Positions 53,632 to 61,623 of a DNA stretch of 64,000 nt are shown piece by piece. The stretch spans positions 1,798,001-1,862,000 of the forward strand of contig PHDC01000001.1 of NCBI GenBank assembly GCA_002842515.1, in the 5' to 3' direction. The stretch comes from Bacteroidetes bacterium HGW-Bacteroidetes-5 (GTDB lineage Bacteria; Bacteroidota; Bacteroidia; Bacteroidales; UBA932). The position numbers and the translations under genes were made by a program. The number at the start of each line of letters is the position of its first letter. The first letter of the stretch is position 1. Below the pieces are notes generated by a model that was not told the origin of the DNA, did no database searches, and saw nothing but the letters and a program-made list of their open reading frames with translations.

Positions 53632-53706
53632 TAAGTAGGTAAAGTGAATTAATTTAATTTAACCGATATACGAAGGTCCGGCGCTCACGCTCCGGGCCTT
53701 TTTTTA
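53608..53706 (+). terminator. Trp attenuator: antiterminator and terminator
   Basis: The terminator stem AAGGTCCGG (53673-53681) pairs with CCGGGCCTT (53692-53700) over 9 bp with one G-U pair, and is followed by five more Ts. An alternative pairing joins GTGAGC (53608-53613) plus CGG (53615-53617) to CCG (53678-53680) plus GCTCAC (53683-53688), which would destroy the terminator's left arm. GTGAGC is 19 nt beyond the last Trp codon: free when a ribosome stalls there, covered when it reaches the stop. The pairing logic is inferred from sequence. Confidence 0.72.
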
Positions 53707-53797
53707 TTTCTCCCGGTGAGCAAAAAACCGCAACCACAAAACACAATCTGCAAACAAAACCTAAAATAAAATTCAATATTTTCTAAAAACAAACAAG

Positions 53798-55099
53798 ATG
53801 AAAACAACCAAAAAATTCCAGCTCGCAGAGAGCGAAATCCCGAGGCAATGGTATAATATTGTGGCAGATTTGCCAAACCAGCCCCGTCCTTTACTTAACC
53901 CACAAACCAGAGAGCCGCTTAAACCACAAGAGATGGAGGGGCTGTTCGCAAAAGAGTTGGTGGCGCAGGAGTTCTCTGCTCAGCGATGGATTGACATTCC
54001 GGATGAGATTGTGCAGCTTTATAAGATTTACCGGCCGACGCCACTTGTGAGGGCTCGTAAACTGGAGAAGGCTCTGGACACTCCGGCGAAGATCTATTTC
54101 AAAAATGAGAGTGTAAGTCCTGTGGGGTCTCACAAACTAAACACTGCAATTGCGCAGGCCTATTATAATAGTAAGCAGGGAATTATGAGACTCACTACCG
54201 AGACTGGTGCCGGTCAGTGGGGCTCTGCAATGAGTGTTGCGTGCGGGTACTTCGGGATAGAGCTGGTTGTTTTTATGGTTAAACAGAGTTATGAGCAGAA
54301 ACCCTACCGGAAAATTGTTATCAATACATATGGGGGAAAAGTTCACGCTTCTCCATCATCTTTAACTAATTATGGTCGGAGTGTTTTGGAGAGTGATCCC
54401 GGGTGCAGGGGTAGTCTTGGGATGGCAATCTCGGAGGCGGTAGAGATGGCCGTGACCACACCCGACACTCGTTACTCTTTGGGCAGTGTTCTCAACCACG
54501 TCCTTTTGCACCAGACTATTATTGGTCTTGAGGCCGAAAAGCAGATGGAGATGACAGGCGACTATCCCGATAAGGTGATAGCCTGCTTTGGAGGCGGCTC
54601 CAACTTCTCGGGAATCTCCTTCCCTTTTCTCAGGCACAAACTTACGGGGGGGCGCTCTGTTGAGCTAATTGCTGCAGAGCCGGCCGCTTGCCCAAAGCTT
54701 ACACGAGGTGTGCTGGAATATGACTTTGGCGATACCGCAGGAATGACTCCGTTAATTCCAATGTACACCCTGGGCCACGACTTTCAGCCCGAACAGATTC
54801 ACGCCGCCGGCCTCCGCTACCACGGTGGTGGACAAATTGTTAGCCAGCTTAAACTAGATGGTTTTGTAAACTCCTGTGCAATAGAACAGCAAGAAACTTT
54901 TGCCGCCGGCCGGCTCTTCGCCAAAACCGAAGGGATAATTCCTGCCCCGGAATCCTGCCACGCCATTGCCGCAACCATCCGCGAAGCCCTTAAAGCCAAA
55001 GAGGCCGGCCGCAGCGAAGTGCTGCTCTTCAACCTCTCCGGCCACGGCCTGCTGGATATGGCAGCCTACGAAAGTGGTTGTCCTGACAGTATTTTGTGA
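53798..55099 (+). CDS. trpB: Tryptophan synthase beta chain, TrpB2 type
   Basis: A 433-residue PLP enzyme that condenses indole with serine. The N-terminus LAESEIPRQWYNIVADLPNQPRP in pieces and the extra length mark the TrpB2 class rather than the trpA-coupled TrpB1. Residue Lys113 in VGSHKLNTAIAQ is the PLP lysine; TETGAGQWGSA, GGGSNFSGISFPF and LFNLSGHGLLDM are also present. No trpA or other trp gene is nearby. The Trp-codon leader upstream argues that it really acts in tryptophan supply. The final codons SIL and the stop are part of element G. Confidence 0.93.
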   Translation: MKTTKKFQLAESEIPRQWYNIVADLPNQPRPLLNPQTREPLKPQEMEGLFAKELVAQEFSAQRWIDIPDEIVQLYKIYRPTPLVRARKLEKALDTPAKIYFKNESVSPVGSHKLNTAIAQAYYNSKQGIMRLTTETGAGQWGSAMSVACGYFGIELVVFMVKQSYEQKPYRKIVINTYGGKVHASPSSLTNYGRSVLESDPGCRGSLGMAISEAVEMAVTTPDTRYSLGSVLNHVLLHQTIIGLEAEKQMEMTGDYPDKVIACFGGGSNFSGISFPFLRHKLTGGRSVELIAAEPAACPKLTRGVLEYDFGDTAGMTPLIPMYTLGHDFQPEQIHAAGLRYHGGGQIVSQLKLDGFVNSCAIEQQETFAAGRLFAKTEGIIPAPESCHAIAATIREALKAKEAGRSEVLLFNLSGHGLLDMAAYESGCPDSIL

Positions 55100-55205
55100 A
55101 ACGCATTGTTTATAAGGCACTTGAAAAACCCATATTGGCAAAAACGCCAAAATGGGTTTTTTTATATTGCAGATATACAAATATTTACACAAGATACTGT
55201 CAGCA
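55081..55205. repeat. Inverted-repeat element, 124-bp class, copy G (contains the trpB stop and a terminator)
   Basis: The ends CTGACAGTATTTTGTGAAAC and, on the other strand, CTGACAGTATCTTGTGTAAA are inverted repeats. Inside, AAAACCCATATTGGC (55125-55139) and GCCAAAATGGGTTTT (55146-55160) form a stem with one mismatch followed by Ts, a good intrinsic terminator for trpB. The right arm TATATTGCAGATATACAA is shared with copy F. The trpB TGA is at 55097-55099. Confidence 0.78.
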
Positions 55206-55209
55206 CAAA

Positions 55210-56457
55210 TTATCTCTTCAATTTCACCAAAATCATTACCGGATTATCGGTCTCTTTAAGACGGCCGGCCAGCTCCCGGAATTTATCGGAGACTTTATGG
55301 GTCTCGGAGTATGTGATGAGATCCAGGGCGTTAATGTAGGCCAAAATGTGGTCACAGGTACTAACGTACACTGGCCACACGGCCGGCCCTCCTTCAAAAT
55401 CATCCGGGAAACCAATCTGGTTTTTCTCCGGCTGATCTACAAGAAAAAACTCTCCGGTTCTTTTATTGAAAAGGGAACAAGAGATATCTGAGGTAAATGT
55501 ATCATCTTCAGTTTTTGCACTAAACCTTAGCATCACTCTTGGTTTGTGTGCAGATGTCCCCAGCTTGAACTGAGCAAATATATAACCGGAGGATTCAAAA
55601 GGAAATAGATAACGGTGTACAGATGAACCAACGCCCCCTCTGTCAAAAATACCTCCGGGGATATCCCTTGGGTTGTATTTCCCGAAATTTATTTGAAAAA
55701 GAGTATCTATATTCATATTGCTGTCTACACGCATAATATTTTGATCCAGACCGTTTATCAGAAGAATCCCATCGCCGGAACGCATAGCGGTTATCTCATA
55801 AAAAGAATATCTGTACATATTAGGCAACGACTTCACAAACTCTCTCTCTTTGTCGGGATATCTAATCTTAAAGACTTTATTTGATTTCAGATCCATTATA
55901 ATTGCAGAGTACTCATTATCTGTGCCTCTTCTAAGTTCTGTTGTAAACAGATATATATTTTCATCCAAAGGAAAACATTTCTTTAAAATTATTCCGGGGG
56001 CGTATTTCTTATCTGCCAGAATTTTAACGAATTTCCCCGATTTGTCATACAGAATAAATTTCTCGAAAGATCTTATAATTATATTCCCATTTGGCTCGAC
56101 ACTGAAATCGCTTAAATAATCATACTCCTGTGGCCCTCTTCCCTGTCTGTTTAGTTCGAACAGAAATCCCCCTTTGTTGTCAAATACAAAAATTGAGTGG
56201 TTGAACTTAATATAAAACTTCTCTTTCTCAAAAATGGCAGAACTCCACGAAAGCTTGGCTACCAAGCAATTCGAATTTGTTTCAAGTGGGATGTACTCGA
56301 TAGATTCTGCAATTTCGGAGAGCTGAACCACTCTCCCTTTACCAATAGCACCTGCGACATCTATTGTTTTGATATCGCTCTCTGCATCTGCACCCCCATT
56401 AATGCAGGAGACGGAGAGCAGAATAGACACGAAAATTACACTTAAAAATCTGTTCAT
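55210..56457 (-). CDS. 6-bladed beta-propeller lipoprotein
   Basis: A 415-residue protein with a lipoprotein signal (SVIFVSILLSVSC). It matches the Bacteroidota 6-bladed propeller family: the lead EIAESIEYIPLETNSNCLVAKLS in pieces, blade repeats such as IFVFDNKGGFLFELNRQGRGPQEYDYLSDF in pieces, and GNIIIRSFEKFILYDKSGKFVKIL in pieces. These proteins are attached to the outer membrane or periplasmic; their function is not established. It runs toward trpB with only 110 bp between the ends. No neighbouring partner was recognised. Confidence 0.82.
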   Translation of the reverse strand: MNRFLSVIFVSILLSVSCINGGADAESDIKTIDVAGAIGKGRVVQLSEIAESIEYIPLETNSNCLVAKLSWSSAIFEKEKFYIKFNHSIFVFDNKGGFLFELNRQGRGPQEYDYLSDFSVEPNGNIIIRSFEKFILYDKSGKFVKILADKKYAPGIILKKCFPLDENIYLFTTELRRGTDNEYSAIIMDLKSNKVFKIRYPDKEREFVKSLPNMYRYSFYEITAMRSGDGILLINGLDQNIMRVDSNMNIDTLFQINFGKYNPRDIPGGIFDRGGVGSSVHRYLFPFESSGYIFAQFKLGTSAHKPRVMLRFSAKTEDDTFTSDISCSLFNKRTGEFFLVDQPEKNQIGFPDDFEGGPAVWPVYVSTCDHILAYINALDLITYSETHKVSDKFRELAGRLKETDNPVMILVKLKR

Positions 56458-56534
56458 AAAAGAGTTAATTTGGAGTAAAGTTTAAATTTATCTAAAACTA
56501 TATTTAAAAACAAATCAAAAACTATCTTTTTTTC

Positions 56535-56542
56535 TACATTTG
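56535..56542 (+). promoter_or_regulatory. -7 box for the EamA transporter gene
   Basis: TACATTTG matches TAnnTTTG, 19 bp before the ATG at 56562. Confidence 0.55.
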
Positions 56543-56561
56543 CGACTCAAAACTCTGTTAA

Positions 56562-57629
56562 ATGCAACAATATTTTGGTGAGCTCATTGCGATCGCGGTA
56601 GCGGTATCGTGGACATTTACGGCACTATTTTTCGAATTTGCCGGAAACAGAATTGGGTCGCTGGCGGTGAATCTGCTCAGGCTCTTCTTTGCCTTCTTCC
56701 TGCTGGGAGCTTTGCTCTATTTCACCACTGGTTCCTTTATGCCGGCCAATGCAGATGGGAAGACCTGGCTCTGGATGTCGCTCTCCGGTTTGGTGGGCTT
56801 TGTCTTTGGAGATCTGTGCCTTTTCTACTCCTACATCCTCATAACAGCCCGCTTCTCTCAGCTTCTAATGACCCTTGCTCCACCCTTCGCAGCCTTTTTC
56901 GGGTGGATGATGCTTGGAGAGAATCTCTCCCCGATGGGGTTCCTTGGAATGGCGGTAACAATGACCGGAATCGCAATTTCAATACTTAAAAGGGGTGGGA
57001 AAACTCAACCAAGCGCTTCTCAACCAAACGGTTCGCAACCAAACGCTTCTCAACCAAGTGAAAGTGAGCAGATAAAAGATGATACACTGGTGGCCGGGGT
57101 GAGCAGCATCTCTGTGGTGACGGATCCGGGAATCTCTGCGAAGAGGGGGATACATCTGCATTTACCTTTGAAGGGGGTACTGCTTGGGCTGGGAGGGGCT
57201 CTGGGACAGGGACTTGGAATTGTATTAAGCAAGATTGGGATGAACCACTACGCCGTTGCTTCCAAAGGTTCGCAGGTTGCAGATTTTATCCCGTTTGCCG
57301 CCACGCAGATGCGAATCATCACCGGAGTTATTGGTTTTGCACTTATAATCTTCCTTACCCGCAGAGCCGAGCTTCTGCGCAAAGGGATAAAGGACCGCAA
57401 AGCAGTTGCAGCGATATTTATGGGAGCAATCTTTGGCCCGTTTGTGGGAGTATCACTTTCACTAATGGCCGTCCAGCACACTAACACAGCCGTGGCATCT
57501 ACAATTATGGCTACCACACCCATCATAATCCTCATCCCGTATGTCCTGCTCTACAAAAAGAAGATAAGCTTCATCGAAGTTCTTGGCGCAATCCTCAGCG
57601 TAGTGGGTGTTTCACTGTTTTTCTTGTAA
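56562..57629 (+). CDS. DMT-superfamily (EamA) transporter with repeat insert
   Basis: A 355-residue inner-membrane protein of ten transmembrane helices in two EamA halves. The first half ends in AVTMTGIAISILKRGG and the second ends in PIIILIPYVLLYKKKISFIEVLGAILSVVGVSLFFL in pieces. Such proteins export metabolites or amino acids; the substrate is not known. The cytoplasmic loop between helices 5 and 6 is enlarged to about 60 residues and contains four 15-bp units (57003-57062) encoding TQPSA, SQPNG, SQPNA and SQPSE. Confidence 0.88.
   Translation: MQQYFGELIAIAVAVSWTFTALFFEFAGNRIGSLAVNLLRLFFAFFLLGALLYFTTGSFMPANADGKTWLWMSLSGLVGFVFGDLCLFYSYILITARFSQLLMTLAPPFAAFFGWMMLGENLSPMGFLGMAVTMTGIAISILKRGGKTQPSASQPNGSQPNASQPSESEQIKDDTLVAGVSSISVVTDPGISAKRGIHLHLPLKGVLLGLGGALGQGLGIVLSKIGMNHYAVASKGSQVADFIPFAATQMRIITGVIGFALIIFLTRRAELLRKGIKDRKAVAAIFMGAIFGPFVGVSLSLMAVQHTNTAVASTIMATTPIIILIPYVLLYKKKISFIEVLGAILSVVGVSLFFL
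57003..57062 (+). repeat. In-frame 4 x 15-bp tandem repeat in the EamA loop
   Basis: Units of TCTCAACCAAACGCT type encode a 5-residue SQPNA-like repeat in the central loop of the transporter. Confidence 0.8.
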
Positions 57630-57691
57630 ATTGGCGTAACCTTCTCAAGGTTCTTGTGAATTTGGGGATATAATCACTTTAAGTTAGGGAC

Positions 57692-57819
57692 AACTTTGGC
57701 AGTGTTTGATGTAAATCCTTAATAATCAATGGAAAGCAAAAGGCAGTTTTCCAATTATGGAAAATAGCAATTTGCAATTTGTTGTATGCAAACTACTTAC
57801 ATCAAACACTGGCAAAGTT
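57692..57819 (+). repeat. Inverted-repeat element, 128-bp class, copy C
   Basis: The ends AACTTTGGCAGTGTTTGATG and, on the other strand, AACTTTGCCAGTGTTTGATG form a 22-bp inverted repeat with one mismatch. The distance between the GCCAGTG cores is 116 bp, as in copies A and B. The interior keeps AAAAGGCAGTTTTCCAAT but has otherwise diverged. Confidence 0.8.
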
Positions 57820-57912
57820 TAACTAAAGTTCCCCACGTGCTTAAACGCCACATTTACAGCTAATAGCTATATAATCTCTCGGTTTTTTTGTATAGCACAG
57901 ATGACCGCATTC

Positions 57913-58019
57913 ATCTCAGAGCTATAGTGCCAAACATCAGATTTTAACCTACTTACACCAAATACGCTATTTGTGGTAATTCCCTGATATTAAGCAAATT
58001 GGAACTACAACTCTGAGAT
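57913..58019. repeat. Inverted-repeat element I
   Basis: The ends ATCTCAGAGCTATAGTGCCA and, on the other strand, ATCTCAGAGTTGTAGTTCCA are inverted with four mismatches. Length 107 bp. The end sequence is not related to the CAGTGTT class. Confidence 0.65.
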
Positions 58020-58027
58020 AAATCTCT

Positions 58028-58064
58028 CCCGCGCAGCGGTAAACACACCTGCACAGCAGACCGC
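58028..58064 (+). repeat. REP-like GC-rich word between elements I and J
   Basis: GCGCAGCGGTAAACACACCT followed by GCACAGCAGACCGC, nearly identical to the copies at 11440 and 13165. Confidence 0.65.
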
Positions 58065-58069
58065 ATCAT

Positions 58070-58185
58070 TGGGAGTTTTTTGTAATTAATTGTAATTCAA
58101 AGATATAGACCAGATGACTTTGCGTTTGGGATGGAGTTGATAAGAGCTATATATCACAAAATATGCATAATACAAAAAACTCCCA
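58070..58185. repeat. Inverted-repeat element J
   Basis: The perfect 15-bp ends TGGGAGTTTTTTGTA and its complement are 116 bp apart outside to outside. The ends differ from the other elements, but the size matches the core length of the A-C class. It lies 39 bp from the radA stop. Confidence 0.7.
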
Positions 58186-58224
58186 GGGATCTTTAGCAAA
58201 GACCCCCCTAGATTATTGCCATTA

Positions 58225-59661
58225 TTATTTAAATAGTTTGCGCACCAGCTCGGGAATATCCTGGACGGTTACGACCTCAATTGAGTGGGATTTGAGGGCT
58301 TTGGCAGATGCGGTGGTTGATGGTTTGTCGATAGCCGTAGTTGATTGTTTGCCAATTGCCGATGTTGATGGTTTCCCGAATGAGGAGATGAAGATTTTTT
58401 CGAAGCCGAGCTTTTCGGCCTCTGCAATGCGGCGCTCGATTTGGGCGACGGGGCGGATCTCACCGCTCAGGCCAACTTCTGCGGCGAAGCAGATGCGCTG
58501 GGAGATTGCAACGTCAAAGTTGGAGGAGAGGATGGCGCATACGACAGCCATATCGCAGGCGGGGTCGGTTACCTTGAGGCCACCGGCCATATTGAGGAAG
58601 ACATCTTTGGCAGAGAGGTGAAACCCGGCTCTCTTCTCCAGCACTGCAAGCAGCATATTTGTACGGCGCACATCGAAGCCGGTGGCCGACCTTTGTGGCG
58701 TTCCGTATGCAGCTGTACTAACCAGAGCCTGAGTCTCTATCAGGAATGGGCGCGAGCCATCCAACATTGCTGCAACGGCAATTCCGGAGAGGTTCTCTTT
58801 GTGCATCGGGATGAGCATCTCCGAAGGGTTGCTCACCTCGCGCAGCCCGGTGTTTATCATCTCAAAGATGGCTAGCTCGGCGGTAGATCCAAATCTGTTC
58901 TTGATGCTGCGTAAAATCCTGTATGAGTGGCGTGTATCCCCCTCAAACTGGAGTACCACATCTACAATATGCTCCAGAATCTTTGGCCCGGCAATCATTC
59001 CATCCTTGGTGATATGCCCAATCACAATTATGGGAGTGTTTGTCTCCTTGGCATATTTGAGCAGGGCGGCGGCCGATTCACGAACCTGGGTCACAGAGCC
59101 GGGCGAGCTCTCAATTACTTGAGAGTATACTGTTTGAATTGAGTCTACAATTATGAGTTGAGGCTGGTTTTCGTTTGCCCTGTTGAGGATATTCTCCAGA
59201 AGGGTTTCACACAAAATGTAGCAGTTGTCGTGTATGCCGCCCAGCCTTTGTGCACGCAGCTTAATCTGTTTGGCGCTCTCCTCACCGGAGACATAAAGGG
59301 TCTTAAGGTTGGGGCAATGCAGAGGAATCTGCAGTGAGAGTGTAGATTTGCCAATCCCGGGCTCTCCGCCTATTAAAACCATAGAGCCCAAAACCAACCC
59401 GCCACCCAGAATTCTGTCCAGCTCATCGTTCCCTAACGAAATCCGGTGCTCATCTGTAAAGCTGATGTCTGAGAGAGGTTGTGGCCTAGAGTTCTGGACA
59501 GGAAGGAAGCTCATACTCCTGGCACCTGAACCTCCGCTATCTTTGGAGATAATCTCCTCCTGCAATGTATTCCACTCCCCGCACGCAGGACATCTGCCCA
59601 GCCATTTTGCACTCTCATTGCCACAAGATGTACAAAACCAGCCCTTTTTGATCTTTGCCAT
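58225..59661 (-). CDS. radA: DNA repair protein RadA (Sms)
   Basis: RadA is a RecA-like helicase that promotes branch migration in recombinational repair. The 478-residue protein has the C4 zinc finger (CTSCGNESAKWLGRCPACGEW in pieces), Walker A GGEPGIGKSTLSLQ, the RadA-specific KNRFGSTAE motif, and the C-terminal Lon-like domain (GLSGEIRPVAQIERRIAEAEKLG in pieces). Near the end, after EKIFISSFG, three 24-bp units (58309-58380) encode the repeat xGKPSTSA where the family has a short loop. ATG 59661 (MAKIKKGWFC) is used. A minus-strand TATATTTG -7 box lies at 59682-59689. Confidence 0.95.
   Translation of the reverse strand: MAKIKKGWFCTSCGNESAKWLGRCPACGEWNTLQEEIISKDSGGSGARSMSFLPVQNSRPQPLSDISFTDEHRISLGNDELDRILGGGLVLGSMVLIGGEPGIGKSTLSLQIPLHCPNLKTLYVSGEESAKQIKLRAQRLGGIHDNCYILCETLLENILNRANENQPQLIIVDSIQTVYSQVIESSPGSVTQVRESAAALLKYAKETNTPIIVIGHITKDGMIAGPKILEHIVDVVLQFEGDTRHSYRILRSIKNRFGSTAELAIFEMINTGLREVSNPSEMLIPMHKENLSGIAVAAMLDGSRPFLIETQALVSTAAYGTPQRSATGFDVRRTNMLLAVLEKRAGFHLSAKDVFLNMAGGLKVTDPACDMAVVCAILSSNFDVAISQRICFAAEVGLSGEIRPVAQIERRIAEAEKLGFEKIFISSFGKPSTSAIGKQSTTAIDKPSTTASAKALKSHSIEVVTVQDIPELVRKLFK
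58309..58380 (-). repeat. In-frame 3 x 24-bp tandem repeat in radA
   Basis: Three 8-residue units, FGKPSTSA, IGKQSTTA and IDKPSTTA, in the C-terminal Lon-like domain. The DNA units are about 75 percent alike, so the expansion is not recent. Confidence 0.78.
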
Positions 59662-59681
59662 AAACAAGAAATATTGATTAG

Positions 59682-59721
59682 CAAATATAGCAATTTAGAT
59701 TTCCATTTTCTATTATCTTTG
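59682..59721. promoter_or_regulatory. Divergent -7 boxes for radA and the serine hydrolase
   Basis: The minus-strand TATATTTG at 59689-59682 serves radA; the plus-strand TATCTTTG at 59714-59721 serves the gene at 59773. Confidence 0.55.
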
Positions 59722-59772
59722 TGACCGTTGCCGGCAGATAAGTAATCTCCGGCACTTAAAAACCGGACAAAT

Positions 59773-61452
59773 ATGAGAAGAATTACCGCCCTATTAATGC
59801 TGCTCTTTTTTATTCAGGCAGCAACCCTAAGTGGTCAGGACAATGATGTAATTGTCAAAAAAATTGTAGATTACGCCAAAGAGGTTCAAAAGCTTTGGCA
59901 GATTCCGGGAATGGCCATCTCCATTGTAAAGGATGGCAAGATGATCTGGTCGGGGGGGCTCGGTGTGAAAGAGAAGTGCGCAGAGTGTGGCGAGAAGCAG
60001 GTGGACGCAAATACTCTGTTTCAGATTGGCTCTGTTTCAAAATCTTTTACCGCGGCGGTGATGGCCTCGCTAGTAGATGAGGGGAGGGTTAAGTGGGAAG
60101 ATACAGTAAAAAATATTCTGCCCGATTTCAAAATGTACGACAAGTGGGTGGAGAGTAACCTCCAGGTTAAGGATATTATGACACACCACTCGGGGCTTCA
60201 GGGCCAGCTTGGAACCTATATTCCGAATATGGGTTACGGGAGGGAGGATATCTGGAATATGCTGCCGTTGCTTAAGCCAAAGTACAGCCTGAGAGGCTCA
60301 TACGAGTATAATAACATCACGTTTATAATTGCTTCAAAGATAATTGAGAAGCTTACAGGCAAAAGTTGGGAAGATAATGTGAGAGAGCGCATCTTCAAAC
60401 CTCTCGGGATGAGCTCGAGCAGGGTTATCGGGGATGAGTTCAAGGCTGCCCAAAATGTGTCAACACCTCACGAATTTGTCTACAAAAAGGGGAGGATGCT
60501 CTCAGATACCACCTGGGTAGATTCTGTGGCCGTAAATGCTCTTTACGGCGATGAGCAAGCGCTTCACTGGCTTACCGTAGTGGGCCCGGCAGGCTCCATC
60601 AGCTCTACTGCAAACGATATGGCAAAGTATACCCTCTTCCACCTTAATAAGGGGCTTGCAGATGGTAACCAGGTTATATCAAAGGAGCAGGCGAACTATC
60701 TGCGTAAAGGGCATACAATTACCTCGCAGGACTCTTCAAGGATAACTCTCTATGGTCACTGCTGGTTTATTGAGCAGAACAGCCGTTACAGGGTGATATT
60801 CCACACGGGAACTACCTGGGGCTTCACCACCCTTTGCGCATACTTCCCGGAGATGGATCTTGGAATAACAATTCTCGTTAACTCGGAGGCTCCGGCATTC
60901 CCTCGTTATGCGATAATGAGGCGGATGATAGATCTTTACAAAGGGTTTCCGGACAAAGATTACAACAAACTCTTCTACGAAGAGTGGCTAGCATCTGCCC
61001 GCAAGGGGATGAGAACAGCCGACAAAAAAGCGGCAGAGGAGGCAAAAGAGGCCTCTCCGGATATCAAACTCCTCACCGGCACTTACGACAAAGGGGTCCT
61101 CTTTGGAAAGGCCGTTGTTACGCTTGAGAAGAGTTCCGAGAGCGATGCGGGCAACGCCGCCAAAGCACATCAGGGGTCAAAATCTGCAGTAGATCTCAAA
61201 TCCCCGGTGGCGCAGCAGGGGTCAAAATCTGTAGTAGATCTCAACGCAGCAGAAAATCTCTACATAACAGTTGGGCCAAAGGGTTGGAAGAGCAAGCTCA
61301 CCCACAAAAACGGCAATGAGTTCACATTCCGGATGGATGGAAATGAGTTCAAGGTTAAGTTTGTGAAGGATAGCAAGAGCGGGAAGTTCAATGGGCTGGA
61401 TATAGATTTTGGCTACACCGAGAATTTTGGTGTATGGAGCAAATTGAACTAG
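59773..61452 (+). CDS. Class C beta-lactamase-fold serine hydrolase
   Basis: A 559-residue exported protein (signal ITALLMLLFFIQAATLSGQ). The hydrolase domain has the active-site SxxK in GSVSKSFTAAV, the YxN motif in YEYNNITF, and a HxG-type third motif in FHTGTTWGF. This architecture is typical of peptidases/esterases rather than drug resistance. A C-terminal DUF3471-like beta-domain follows from about residue 430, interrupted by a 45-bp x 2 repeat (61171-61260; QGSKSAVDL, QGSKSVVDL). The stop codon TAG is inside the left end of element F. Confidence 0.87.
   Translation: MRRITALLMLLFFIQAATLSGQDNDVIVKKIVDYAKEVQKLWQIPGMAISIVKDGKMIWSGGLGVKEKCAECGEKQVDANTLFQIGSVSKSFTAAVMASLVDEGRVKWEDTVKNILPDFKMYDKWVESNLQVKDIMTHHSGLQGQLGTYIPNMGYGREDIWNMLPLLKPKYSLRGSYEYNNITFIIASKIIEKLTGKSWEDNVRERIFKPLGMSSSRVIGDEFKAAQNVSTPHEFVYKKGRMLSDTTWVDSVAVNALYGDEQALHWLTVVGPAGSISSTANDMAKYTLFHLNKGLADGNQVISKEQANYLRKGHTITSQDSSRITLYGHCWFIEQNSRYRVIFHTGTTWGFTTLCAYFPEMDLGITILVNSEAPAFPRYAIMRRMIDLYKGFPDKDYNKLFYEEWLASARKGMRTADKKAAEEAKEASPDIKLLTGTYDKGVLFGKAVVTLEKSSESDAGNAAKAHQGSKSAVDLKSPVAQQGSKSVVDLNAAENLYITVGPKGWKSKLTHKNGNEFTFRMDGNEFKVKFVKDSKSGKFNGLDIDFGYTENFGVWSKLN
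61171..61260 (+). repeat. In-frame 2 x 45-bp repeat in the serine hydrolase
   Basis: Two units begin with CAGGGGTCAAAATCTG at 61171 and 61216. They expand a loop of the C-terminal domain. Confidence 0.7.
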
Positions 61453-61570
61453 CAGTGTTTTGAGAAACACTTTGATAATGAGACTCTTGAAAAACCAGTT
61501 TATAGAATTTTACCAAATTAGAATTTTTATATTGCAGATATACAATTATTTACACAAAACACTGTTAGTT
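61447..61570. repeat. Inverted-repeat element, 124-bp class, copy F (supplies the hydrolase stop)
   Basis: The left end AACTAGCAGTGTTTTGAGAA and the right end (other strand) AACTAACAGTGTTTTGTGTA are inverted repeats with few mismatches; TTG/CAA flanks extend them. Length 124 bp. The right arm shares TATATTGCAGATATACAA with copy G. The TAG in AACTAG is the stop codon of the hydrolase. Confidence 0.82.
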
Positions 61571-61623
61571 CAAAATTCAATTATAAACCGTCCCCGATAA
61601 GGACATAAAAACTAAATGACAAA

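Larger units (their letters stand above)
57630..58224. other. 595-bp intergenic region with three inverted-repeat elements
   Basis: Between the convergent EamA and radA genes no credible gene was found. The region holds element C (57692-57819), an unrelated element I (57913-58019), a REP-like word (58030-58064) and element J (58070-58185). It is the densest repeat cluster in the window. Confidence 0.75.

Noticed and set aside
53418-53797. tRNA or small-RNA gene in the trpB upstream gap
   Set aside because: The structured part is fully explained by element H, the leader peptide and the attenuator; no tRNA-like cloverleaf was seen.
58163-58875. Plus-strand open frames opposite radA
   Set aside because: Shadows of radA; they begin in the element J end and show no family features.
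59773-61452. Antibiotic-resistance class C beta-lactamase
   Set aside because: The serine hydrolase has SxxK and YxN motifs but an extra C-terminal domain and length typical of peptidase/esterase relatives.
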